From the NCBI RefSeq assembly GCF_001709345.1, contig NZ_MDTQ01000001.1:2279298-2331176 (forward strand): a stretch of 51,879 nt of DNA. The letters are read 5' to 3'. The DNA comes from Terasakiispira papahanaumokuakeensis. GTDB lineage: Bacteria > Pseudomonadota > Gammaproteobacteria > Pseudomonadales > Halomonadaceae. The translations under genes and the position numbers were made by a program. Of this stretch, positions 1-7,900 are shown in pieces (position 1 is the first letter of the stretch; every line of letters begins with the position of its first letter). A model generated the notes under the pieces. The model made no database searches, had not been told where the DNA came from, and was given only the letters and a program-made list of their open reading frames with translations.

Positions 1-1662
1 GCAATAGAGCTGGGGCTGACGTTTGAAACGGATGACGCACACCAACTGTGGGCTCAATTTGAACCCACTGAACAGGTGACGATCGTAGAGCCCTGGCAGT
101 TAGGCCCCATTGCAATGGAAGCAGGCGTGGATACCACGGCCTGTCCGATTGATCAGCAAGCGGCTCACGAACTCATCGACATCATGCGCCGCGGCCAGCC
201 TGACAAAATATTGTTAGGAGGCCCTAAAGCCGCTGAAATCACCATTTACTGCAGTCAAAATCAACTGATTGCCGGCATGCTCGTGACCCCTCCTCGCGGC
301 GCCGAAAGTGAAGACCTCAGCCGAGAGCAAATTCAAGAAGCACTCAAAGCCGCACGGATTACACAAGGAATCCGCGAAGACATTCTGAATGATTTTCTAA
401 GTCCAGAACATCAGCAAGCATTTCGAGCCCATGGCATCCCCGAATGCTGGCTCGTCGCTTTTGGCCAGGCCGCGCATCAAGGTGAAGATGGCTGGCTCGA
501 GTCATTAGTTGATGATGTGTCAGATCGGAGACCCGTCATTCACGAAGAAGATGACCGCGTCGACTTTCTGGATCATGGTGAATTTCCCCATGTCGACCCT
601 AACACCCCTTTAGCTCGCCGCCATCCCCCCACGGAAGGCCAAAACGGCTTTACGGTGACGGGCAAAACCCTCAAGGGCCGTGATGGTAAAGAAATCAATT
701 TCCGATTATCCGATAACTCGGTGCACGTCTCATTTGAAGATGAGAACCTCTTGCTCTCCAGTATTGCCGGCTTACCGGTACTGCACGAGCATGGCGCCAA
801 GGTTGATCAGGTCCTTAAAATCGCAGAAGTAGGCCTTCAAAGTGGACATATTGATTTTGATGGCAGTGTCCAAATCAAAGGCAATGTCAATGCTGGCATG
901 CATGTCAAAGCCACAGGGGACATCAAAATTGGCGGTCTAGTTGAAAAAGCCTCTATTGACGCCGGTGGCAACATCGAAATCGGTGGTGGCGTCATTGGCC
1001 ATAAATCCAATAGCCCTGAAAATCGCTGGGGGGAACAGAGCGAACCGGGCAAAGACGATGCCATTTTAAAGGCCAAAAACAACATCAAAGCCCGTTTTAT
1101 TCAAGAAGCCTGGGTTGAGAGTGGCGGCACCATTGTGGTTGAGAAACAAGTGATGCACTCTCACTTATATGCAGAATCAACCGTACAATTAACCGGACAA
1201 GGTAAAATTGTCGGCGGGTTCACACGGGCCAATGCCAAAATTGATACCGATACAGCAGGCGTTCCAGCCAATATTCCGACCCACCTTGAAGTCGGCATGT
1301 GTGAATCGTTAAAAGCAGAACTGACCGAACTGAATCAACAGCGCCACAAGCTGACCGAACAGATGGAACAGCTTAAAGAGGTCGTCGAAAAGCTGAAACG
1401 CTCACGCAAACCCGTCCCGGATGAGAAAAAGCGGCAAATCCTTAAAGCCAAACAAACATTAACGACCCAAGCCGAAGCGCTCAATGAAGAGCATGATCGT
1501 ATTGAAATGAGCATGGCTCAGCAACAGATTGCCAGAATTCAAGTCCGAAAAGTGTGCCACCCTGGTACCAACTTGGTCATTGCCGGAAAAAGCTATGCAC
1601 CTCGTAACGAACTAGGCAAAGTCACTTTCTTTTTGCGTGATGGCGACATTCGCATGCGTTAA
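1..1662 (+). CDS. FapA/DUF342 family polymer-forming protein, 5'-truncated by window edge
   Basis: The reading frame is open from base 1, so the GTG at 76 is probably internal and the true start lies outside the window. From that GTG, 528 residues remain. The middle (roughly residues 190-400 from the GTG) has the Gly/Asp/Val-rich repeats of the FapA beta-helix, including GFTVTGKTLKGRDGKE and short IxxxGxIxIxG strands. Residues about 410-490 form a charged coiled coil. The C-terminus returns to beta structure. Members of this family (DUF342, now FapA) are cytoplasmic and of poorly defined role, often linked to cell envelope or surface-attachment functions. The gene is codirectional with the phosphopantetheinyl transferase 118 bp downstream, but nothing suggests a role in siderophore synthesis. 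Family assignment is fairly sure; function is not. Confidence 0.8.
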   Translation, partial: AIELGLTFETDDAHQLWAQFEPTEQVTIVEPWQLGPIAMEAGVDTTACPIDQQAAHELIDIMRRGQPDKILLGGPKAAEITIYCSQNQLIAGMLVTPPRGAESEDLSREQIQEALKAARITQGIREDILNDFLSPEHQQAFRAHGIPECWLVAFGQAAHQGEDGWLESLVDDVSDRRPVIHEEDDRVDFLDHGEFPHVDPNTPLARRHPPTEGQNGFTVTGKTLKGRDGKEINFRLSDNSVHVSFEDENLLLSSIAGLPVLHEHGAKVDQVLKIAEVGLQSGHIDFDGSVQIKGNVNAGMHVKATGDIKIGGLVEKASIDAGGNIEIGGGVIGHKSNSPENRWGEQSEPGKDDAILKAKNNIKARFIQEAWVESGGTIVVEKQVMHSHLYAESTVQLTGQGKIVGGFTRANAKIDTDTAGVPANIPTHLEVGMCESLKAELTELNQQRHKLTEQMEQLKEVVEKLKRSRKPVPDEKKRQILKAKQTLTTQAEALNEEHDRIEMSMAQQQIARIQVRKVCHPGTNLVIAGKSYAPRNELGKVTFFLRDGDIRMR

Positions 1663-1676
1663 TGGCTCGTCACCCC

Positions 1677-1709
1677 GGCCACTCATCAGACGGGAGTCTG
1701 AGGGTGGCC
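1677..1709 (+). terminator. Imperfect hairpin after the FapA-like gene
   Basis: The arms GGCCACTC-TCAGAC and GTCTGAGGGTGGCC pair across a GGGA loop, 15 bp after the FapA-like stop codon. No T-run follows, so it may be a weak terminator or an RNA-stabilising stem rather than a full intrinsic terminator. Confidence 0.4.
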
Positions 1710-1780
1710 ATGATATCTTATAAACCGCCATGACACCTTGTAAGCCGCCATAACACCGCGAAGCCATAATACTGATCGTG

Positions 1781-2629
1781 ATGCCGACACCTGATGCCTT
1801 ACCTCACACCGATACGTTGCCCAACACTCAGGCAACTTTGTCTCCAGATCATCACTGGCCGGTGTTTTGCACCCCACCGCAACGCGTCTGGCCTCAATAC
1901 ACCGGACCTCAATACACTAGGCCTCAATACACCGGACCTCAGACATCAGCACAATCGACACTGCATTTTGCGCTGACTCACTTCAGCGTCTCCGATTTTG
2001 TCGTCGATGAATTTGCCAAACAACAGATCCCTCTGGCATCAGGCATTGATCAGGCCGTGCCTAAAAGACAAGCCGAATACCTGGCAGGACGCTTGTGCGC
2101 ACGAGAAGCCTTACAGGCGCTCACCGGACACCTCATTGTGCCTTCGCGCAACGAGGATCGATCCCCACAATGGCCGCAAGGGATCACCGGCGCCATTACC
2201 CACAGCCATGGCATTGCCGCCGCGTTAGTCGCCCCGACATTAACTTACGCCGGTATTGGGCTTGATATTGAACAGCTCATCACCGATGACAAAGCCCAAC
2301 GTTTGGCTGAACATATTTTGACGCCCGAAGAAATGACACACTGGCATCAAGAATGGCAGGCTCAACCTGGGCCATGGCTCACCCGGATTTTTTCGCTTAA
2401 AGAAGCTTTATTTAAAGCGCTCTACCCCATCACCGGCACGCGGTTTTACTTCCAGGATGCCAAACTGAGCGAGTGGGACAGCACAACGGGTGACGTTCAA
2501 CTCACACTATTAACCGACCTATCACCTCAGTGGCATCGTGGGCAAACAGTCACTGGCCAGGCCATCACACCTGAGCGCTGGCCTGACTATGTGTTCAGCC
2601 GTGTGCTCATTAAGTCCTATCAAGATTGA
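1781..2629 (+). CDS. EntD-type 4'-phosphopantetheinyl transferase
   Basis: Transfers phosphopantetheine from CoA to the serine of carrier domains; it is the obvious activator for the seven carrier domains of the neighbouring NRPSs. Seen in the sequence: the EntD-like motif GAITHSHG (about residue 140), the Mg-binding motif GIGLDIEQ (about 162) and FSLKEALFKALYP (about 210), in the order expected of the Sfp/EntD superfamily. ATG at 1781 directly follows a GTG at 1778, so the start differs by at most one codon. The first 60 residues are poorly conserved in character and contain a 15-bp tandem repeat encoding PQYTG/PQYTR. The gene is convergent with the acyltransferase gene, with only seven bases between the two stop codons. 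Confidence 0.88.
   Translation: MPTPDALPHTDTLPNTQATLSPDHHWPVFCTPPQRVWPQYTGPQYTRPQYTGPQTSAQSTLHFALTHFSVSDFVVDEFAKQQIPLASGIDQAVPKRQAEYLAGRLCAREALQALTGHLIVPSRNEDRSPQWPQGITGAITHSHGIAAALVAPTLTYAGIGLDIEQLITDDKAQRLAEHILTPEEMTHWHQEWQAQPGPWLTRIFSLKEALFKALYPITGTRFYFQDAKLSEWDSTTGDVQLTLLTDLSPQWHRGQTVTGQAITPERWPDYVFSRVLIKSYQD
1892..1936 (+). repeat. 15-bp tandem repeat (3 units) in the transferase N-terminus
   Basis: Three consecutive 15-bp units of CCTCAATACACCGGA type, in frame, encoding PQYTG / PQYTR / PQYTG. They lie in the non-conserved N-terminal extension. Same character as the in-frame repeats in the NRPS genes. Confidence 0.9.
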
Positions 2630-2636
2630 ATTCCGC

Positions 2637-3248
2637 TCAACGACGATGGCACATCATCAATGCAGCGCGTTTGTGCGGGAAATCAAAATCACGCACATGC
2701 TCAAACCCGAATTGCTGAAGATAACCGATCATCTTGGCGTTATCCGCACGCGGCTCGGAGACTAATCGACGGGTGCTCGGTTCATCCGCCCACAGATAAT
2801 CCATCAATGCAGGCAACCAGCAGGCGACTTTATGGGGCCCACGGTGATGCGCCTCACCGACGAGCATATGCAACCCACGATCATAAGGATCGACCTCATA
2901 ATAGGGCCCCAAACGATCTTCCAGCGCCCAGTACACATCAAAAAAACCAAACGGCTCATCATTAAAACAACCGATCAACTGAAGGCAATGCGGATCAGCC
3001 GCCAATTGCTCAAGATGCGCTTGATGGACCGTGATGTCATGCGCTTCATCCCAAAAAGCCGCCACCCGTGGGATATTTTGCCAACGATGATAAAGCGCAA
3101 GATCGTGTTTAAGGCCTGGCCCGATCTCCAAAGTGCGAAAGCTGATCCACATATTCAACGTCTGGTCATAACGCCGAAAGACCTCGCCTTGGGGTTTTGG
3201 CGGCCGTTCGGGTTGACCGGCAAGTGGCGTAGTGGTGGACGAAGTCAT
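2637..3248 (-). CDS. GNAT-family siderophore N-acyltransferase (IucB-like)
   Basis: Predicted to acylate the hydroxylated side-chain amine of N5-hydroxyornithine, giving the hydroxamate ligand; acetyl is the likely group by analogy with marinobactin-type siderophores. The 203-residue protein has the look of the IucB/RimJ-type siderophore acetyltransferases: LALYHRWQNIPRVAAFWDE near residue 50, LIGCFNDEPFGFFDVYWA near 93, the acceptor-fold stretch YYEVDPYDRGLHMLVG near 120, and a C-terminal EPRADNAKMIGYLQQFGFE. I chose ATG 3248 because it overlaps the hydroxylase stop as ATGA; a longer frame to 3284 exists but would overlap that gene further. Third gene of the mbtH-hydroxylase-acyltransferase operon. 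Confidence 0.82.
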   Translation of the reverse strand: MTSSTTTPLAGQPERPPKPQGEVFRRYDQTLNMWISFRTLEIGPGLKHDLALYHRWQNIPRVAAFWDEAHDITVHQAHLEQLAADPHCLQLIGCFNDEPFGFFDVYWALEDRLGPYYEVDPYDRGLHMLVGEAHHRGPHKVACWLPALMDYLWADEPSTRRLVSEPRADNAKMIGYLQQFGFEHVRDFDFPHKRAALMMCHRR

Positions 3249-4291
3249 AATAGGACGCCTTCGGGCTGAAGCGGGGGAGCACAAATACTTTCCAGACGCT
3301 GTCGTTCTTTCTGATCAAGCCCATGCGCCTGAGCCATGGCGACCACCACCCGGCGCTCCCCTGAAAAGGGCTCACGGGCATGGGCTGCCAGCATATTATC
3401 CAGCATCATGACATCCCCCTGCTGCCAAGGAAAAATGACTTTGCACTCATCCAATACCCCGCGCACCTCGTCCAAGGCACTGACCTCGATCGGCTGACCA
3501 TCCCCGTAATACACATTGCGCGGCAACCCCTCCTCGCCCACGGTCTCCAACAAAACGTCTTGGATTTCAGGTTCCAGGGCCGACATATGAAACAAGTGAG
3601 CTTGATTGAACCAAACTCGATCTCGGGTACGAGGATGGACGGCAACGGCCTGACACTGCTGAGCCGTACGCAAACAGCCGTCGTCCAGCCACTGCGCCTG
3701 AATGCCCTGAGTCCGACAAAAGGCATCGACTTGCGCCGGGTCATCGGTATTGAACACTTGCGGCCAATCCACATCCAAGCCGTTGCCGTAATGGCGAACA
3801 TAACGAAGCCCACGGTCTTCAAAGCGTTTTCGCAATGCGGCATCTAACCGTTGATAAACCTGTCGACTATCCGCGATCGGCGTTTCACCGCCATGATCGG
3901 CCACTTGTGCGGAATAGAACCAAATCCGCATCGGCCACTGGGTGGTATAAGCCTGCTCATTATGGAGTGAGATTGTCCGTTGCGCCGGATACTCTGTTGA
4001 CGTGTAAACCCCTTCTCCCGTCACTTGAGTTCTCGGTGTTGAGCCAAACTCATAACTTAATAACGGATCACCAAACCCTGCAGCAAACGCCTGGAAACCC
4101 GCTACATCGGGATCATCAAACCCCCGAAATAACAAAGCGCCTGTAAGCTCCAACTGTTGAACCAGAGAGTGCAATTGATCTGCCGATAACTGTGAGAAGG
4201 ACATCCCTGCCTGAGTCGGTCGAACCTCAAGCGGAAAACCATCAGCGAACTGCAACCCGGGTATCGGATGATGCTCAATGCTCATCGTCAC
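3245..4291 (-). CDS. SyrP/TauD-type Fe(II)/2-oxoglutarate aspartate beta-hydroxylase
   Basis: A 348-residue non-haem Fe(II)/2-oxoglutarate dioxygenase. The metal-binding set is visible: H110-N-E112 in SLHNEQAY and H304 in MLDNMLAAHARE, with R313/R314 placed to bind 2-oxoglutarate. SyrP-like members hydroxylate carrier-bound aspartate at the beta carbon. Here the partner is almost certainly the Asp-specific module of NRPS 1, giving beta-hydroxyaspartate, an alpha-hydroxycarboxylate Fe(III) ligand. The GTG start at 4291 overlaps the mbtH stop as GTGA; ATG at 4285 is the alternative. The stop overlaps the acyltransferase start (ATGA), so the three genes are translationally coupled. The protein is free-standing, not fused to the NRPS. 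Confidence 0.87.
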   Translation of the reverse strand: MTMSIEHHPIPGLQFADGFPLEVRPTQAGMSFSQLSADQLHSLVQQLELTGALLFRGFDDPDVAGFQAFAAGFGDPLLSYEFGSTPRTQVTGEGVYTSTEYPAQRTISLHNEQAYTTQWPMRIWFYSAQVADHGGETPIADSRQVYQRLDAALRKRFEDRGLRYVRHYGNGLDVDWPQVFNTDDPAQVDAFCRTQGIQAQWLDDGCLRTAQQCQAVAVHPRTRDRVWFNQAHLFHMSALEPEIQDVLLETVGEEGLPRNVYYGDGQPIEVSALDEVRGVLDECKVIFPWQQGDVMMLDNMLAAHAREPFSGERRVVVAMAQAHGLDQKERQRLESICAPPLQPEGVLL

Positions 4292-4491
4292 GCCTCCATG
4301 GCTTGGCGCAAGCGCTTCGGTCTCATATCGGTCCAGACTTGCTCAATATGCGCCAGGCAGGTCGCCTTATCCCCTTCGACACCCACGCTCTGCCAGCCCT
4401 CAGGCACCGGCTTATGTTGCGGCCAAATGGAGTACTGCTCCTCGTCATTCACCACCACCACAAACGTCGCGTCTTCTTGATCAAAACTCAT
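4288..4491 (-). CDS. mbtH: MbtH-like NRPS adenylation-domain partner
   Basis: A 67-residue protein with the MbtH signatures NDEEQYSIWP, VPEGW and WTDMRP, plus the CLAHIEQVW stretch. MbtH proteins bind adenylation domains and support their folding and activity. ATG 4491 is preferred over the upstream start at 4557 because it matches the usual MbtH length and has a good GAGGTG ribosome-binding site a few bases before it. First gene of a three-gene operon, about 100 bp downstream of a candidate iron-starvation box. Confidence 0.92.
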   Translation of the reverse strand: MSFDQEDATFVVVVNDEEQYSIWPQHKPVPEGWQSVGVEGDKATCLAHIEQVWTDMRPKRLRQAMEA

Positions 4492-4595
4492 CGTGCACCT
4501 CAATATTGTTGAAAGATTTTTTAAAAACACCCTTGAATGAACACGCCCCTGGCACAATTCAAGCTAGGTCTCGCGCCAAGTCGCCTGTAAAGAGG

Positions 4596-4619
4596 ACGTA
4601 TAAGGTGCGTTAAAATTTA
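4596..4619 (-). promoter_or_regulatory. Candidate PvdS-type iron-starvation box upstream of mbtH
   Basis: On the minus strand the sequence reads TAAAT, exactly 16 bases, then CGT. This is the spacing described for promoters read by the ECF sigma factor PvdS in fluorescent pseudomonads. It lies 105 bp upstream of the mbtH start. No PvdS-like gene is in the window, so the functional reading is inference. Confidence 0.4.
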
Positions 4620-4685
4620 TCGTTTATCGTGGCTTCAGGTGTCCTAAAACGACGCCCCCCTAAAATGACAAAGCCCAAAAACAAA

Positions 4686-4709
4686 GAAGGCGGCCAAAAG
4701 GCCGCCTTC
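4686..4709 (-). terminator. Intrinsic terminator of the receptor gene
   Basis: A perfect 10-bp stem, GAAGGCGGCC / GGCCGCCTTC, with a four-base loop. On the minus strand it is followed by TTTGTTTTTG. It begins about 20 bp after the receptor stop codon. Confidence 0.88.
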
Positions 4710-4729
4710 GTCAGCGATCAAATCAAACA

Positions 4730-7003
4730 TCACCAGTGATAAGATACCGTGCCATTAATGGTCCGCTCCGCGCCCCAGTAGCAACGCCCGGCGTTATTAC
4801 ACTGAGCGACATATTCCTCATCAAAGAGGTTCTGTACATTCAGTTTAGTGCTCCAATGGGCGTTAATCTGATAACCCAGTAAAGCATCCACTAACACCTG
4901 GTCTTCCGTTTTCAACGTCGGTGTCGCCTGACCCGCCCCCGGATAGCTATAGGAGCGACCAAGGTAACGAACGCCGAGACCGGCCATCAAACCATCCAGC
5001 GGCCCTTTATAGAAACGATAACTGCCCCAGATAGAAGCTTGATGACGTGGCACGCCCGTCATTTGCTTATCTTCATAGCGAGAGCCCGCATCGTCTTTGA
5101 TTCGGGTATCCACATAAGTGTAGGCCGCCGTCATCTGCAGATTATCGGTCACCTGAGCCTTCACTTCTAACTCAGCACCTTCAGCCTCAGATTTGCCGAC
5201 CTGACGATACTCACCCAGCGTGCTGTCGTAAGTCACATCATCGTCTTTAGTCATACGGTAAGTGGCGGCCGTAATCTCCAACGCAGCCCCTTCCGGTGCA
5301 TACTTCACCCCGATCTCGGCTTGGTCACCCGTAATCGGGTCAAAAGTGCCGCCCGACCCCGTCGAGAACTGCTGAACGGGCACAAAGGTCGTCGCATAAC
5401 TGATATAAGGCGAAATACCATTATCAAACTGATACATCACCCCAGTCTGCCAGGTCACCTCATGATCCGTGCCTTCGGTATTGGTTGAGGCCAAGCGATT
5501 ATCGTACTCACTCTTCGCCCAATCATAACGAGCCCCGAGTAAGGCAATCCATCCCCCAGATTTCAACTGCCACTGACCATAGAGACCGGCCAGATTTTGT
5601 GTAATCTCATCATCAGACGCCAATCGAGAGGTCCGTGGCGCGCTCGCCCATTGCGGATCAAAAATATTGATCGGCTGATAATCGTTCAGCGCCAAAGTTT
5701 GGGTGTTCGGCGGCATCCCCACATACTGGGTCTGATCAAATGACAAGCGGTCAAAACTGGCACCGATCAATACCGTATTCGCCATATTGTCAGTGTCAAA
5801 ATGACCGACCAATTGGTTATCAATTGAGAAAGTCTGAGAATCATTATCGCGATCGCGCCCGTAAGCCAGGACAAAGTCATCCGTACCATCGCCGGCAGCC
5901 CCATTCGGGAACATGCCAGGCACAACAGGCAAGGTTGGCGGATAAGTCCACCAGGTTTCATTACGGTCAATCAAAGAACGCATATAACGCGCGTTCTGAC
6001 GGAAGGCCCAGTCATCATTGAACTGATGCTCATACTCATAACCGAGCGTCCAGAATTTACGATCAAACCCATCCCAGCTGGGGTGCCCCAGGTTCGTATC
6101 CAGATCTAATTTTCCACCATGGGGATTATCATACAGCGTGCCATAAGCCGGCAGACCCAACTGAATCTCAGTATCATCTTCTTGATATTGAGCCAACAAT
6201 GTCAGCGTGTCTTTCTCCGTCATTTTAAAGGTCAAAGACGGTGCAATATAAAAACGATCATCGGACATGCTATCGGTCTGCGTATCGGCATCCCGATTCA
6301 GCATCACCAAACGCCCCAGTACACGCCCGTCATCGGTCAGCGCACCCGACACATCCACTGAAATCTGCTTACGGCTGTGAGTGCCATAACTCAAATTAAT
6401 TTCACCCTGACGGGCTTCAGTGGGTCGTTTACTGACCATATTCACCAAACCGCCGGGCACATTCTCACCATAAAGAATCGCCGTCGGCCCTTTCAGCACT
6501 TCAACCCGCTCCAGCCCGAAAACCTCCGCTGAAGTCGAATAGGCATTGGCTTGCACGCGCAGCCCATCGCGGTAAGTGCCATAACCGAAATCACGCTGGT
6601 TCATCCCACGGATATAAAAAATATCCCCCGCCAAACCATCGCCCGCCGCAAAGGGCGCAGCAGAGACCCCAGGCATATAATTCAGGACATCGCTAAGGGT
6701 CATGGCCCCCAGGTCTTCAATCTGCTGGCGCGTCGTGACGGACACTGAACGCGGCGTCTCAGACAATGGCGTATCGGTTTTCGTCGCCGTCAGACTGCGC
6801 TCCGCCAAATACCCTCGATCCGGCCCCACAGGGCCGGATCGATCCCCCATCACCGTAATATCTTCAAGCGTTGTCGCGTCCTCCTGACGCTGATCTCCAT
6901 CAGCCGGTGCCTCCTGAGCCAGCACATAGCCCGATGACAGTGCGAGAGCAGAAGTCATGAGCCCCAAACGCCATGAGGGCAGTCGCTTATCTTTTTCGGT
7001 CAT
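4730..7003 (-). CDS. TonB-dependent ferric-siderophore receptor
   Basis: Outer-membrane receptor of 757 residues, a typical length. The N-terminus has a signal peptide (basic stretch, hydrophobic LGLMTSALALSSGYVLA, then AQE). A TonB-box-like TLEDITVMGD follows near residue 45. The plug domain shows TPLSETPRSVSVTTRQQIED near residue 80 and the strongly conserved VEVLKGPTAILYGENVPGG near 165. The rest has beta-barrel character and ends in an aromatic residue (VSYHW). Most likely imports the siderophore made by the adjacent NRPSs. A Fur-like box lies about 125 bp upstream and an intrinsic terminator follows the stop. ATG 7003 is preceded by AAGGGAT. Confidence 0.93.
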   Translation of the reverse strand: MTEKDKRLPSWRLGLMTSALALSSGYVLAQEAPADGDQRQEDATTLEDITVMGDRSGPVGPDRGYLAERSLTATKTDTPLSETPRSVSVTTRQQIEDLGAMTLSDVLNYMPGVSAAPFAAGDGLAGDIFYIRGMNQRDFGYGTYRDGLRVQANAYSTSAEVFGLERVEVLKGPTAILYGENVPGGLVNMVSKRPTEARQGEINLSYGTHSRKQISVDVSGALTDDGRVLGRLVMLNRDADTQTDSMSDDRFYIAPSLTFKMTEKDTLTLLAQYQEDDTEIQLGLPAYGTLYDNPHGGKLDLDTNLGHPSWDGFDRKFWTLGYEYEHQFNDDWAFRQNARYMRSLIDRNETWWTYPPTLPVVPGMFPNGAAGDGTDDFVLAYGRDRDNDSQTFSIDNQLVGHFDTDNMANTVLIGASFDRLSFDQTQYVGMPPNTQTLALNDYQPINIFDPQWASAPRTSRLASDDEITQNLAGLYGQWQLKSGGWIALLGARYDWAKSEYDNRLASTNTEGTDHEVTWQTGVMYQFDNGISPYISYATTFVPVQQFSTGSGGTFDPITGDQAEIGVKYAPEGAALEITAATYRMTKDDDVTYDSTLGEYRQVGKSEAEGAELEVKAQVTDNLQMTAAYTYVDTRIKDDAGSRYEDKQMTGVPRHQASIWGSYRFYKGPLDGLMAGLGVRYLGRSYSYPGAGQATPTLKTEDQVLVDALLGYQINAHWSTKLNVQNLFDEEYVAQCNNAGRCYWGAERTINGTVSYHW

Positions 7004-7128
7004 GCCTGATATCCCTTAAATCATCATGATATTGCGGTGAAGAATGAATCAGAATGGACGTCACACACTATCCATCACCTGAATGAAATCGATCACCATC
7101 TTATTGAATCAAAAAACACAACACAAAT

Positions 7129-7147
7129 AATAATGATTCATATTTAT
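7129..7147 (-). promoter_or_regulatory. Candidate Fur box upstream of the receptor
   Basis: AATAATGATTCATATTTAT in an AT-rich stretch between the NRPS 2 stop and the receptor start matches the 19-bp Fur consensus at about 11 positions, including the AATGAT core. Iron repression of the receptor would be expected. Confidence 0.5.
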
Positions 7148-7169
7148 CGCCATTTTGCTCACAACCGGC

Positions 7170-7900
7170 CTATGACGGTGTCTCCAGCCGATGGACGTCT
7201 AACTGATGAACCTCCAACCGATCAGACTCCAACCGCTGGGTGAGCGCCGACAACAAATCAGCGTGACGAATAATGCCAAGGTGATCGGTATCCAATCCCT
7301 CAGAAGCCGCCAACGGCTGCCCTAGCGCGGCTGTCAGCAATGCTTCAGCGCCCGCATTATTCTCTGGTGATTGCATCGCCCACCACGCATGGACAGGCGC
7401 TTGAATCGACCGGATTCGACGATGCTGACGCGCCAGCCTGCGCATATGCCGCTCCAATGTCATCAACTGTTGCCACTCGTCTTCTGCAACATCATCCGGT
7501 AATGACGGTTCTTCATGACCGCGTGACGTCACCCCCGCCCCGGGCACATAGCCATCCACCAACCCGACAAACGCCACCGTTTGCCCTAACCGCTCCAACA
7601 GTGCCGCCATTTCCAGCACCAAGGCGCCCCCCATCGACCAGCCCAGTAGGTAGTAGGGCCCTTGGGGCTGCTGAGTCCGCAATGCTTTCACATAATCCCT
7701 GGCCATCCCCTCCAGACTGACATCACGCCACTGACGGTCTTGAAGCTGCCGGTTTTGCATGCCCCACACCGACCAGTGAGCCGGTAAATAACGCGCCAGG
7801 GTGTAATAACCCACCACCGTACCGCTCACCGGATGTGGGCAGAACAACGTCGTCGCACTCTGGGCCGGGCCCCCTAAATGCAGCAAGGGATTCAACGTCG
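7170..7900 (-). other. NRPS 2 thioesterase domain
   Basis: Type I thioesterase with nucleophile motif GWSMGG (about residue 5533 of NRPS 2) and a likely catalytic histidine in DTDHLGIIRHADL. Releases the finished hexapeptide by hydrolysis or cyclisation. It follows an epimerase domain directly. Confidence 0.85.

Noticed and set aside
3380-3847. Plus-strand 155-codon frame opposite the hydroxylase
   Set aside because: Complementary to a well-supported dioxygenase gene with intact metal-binding residues.
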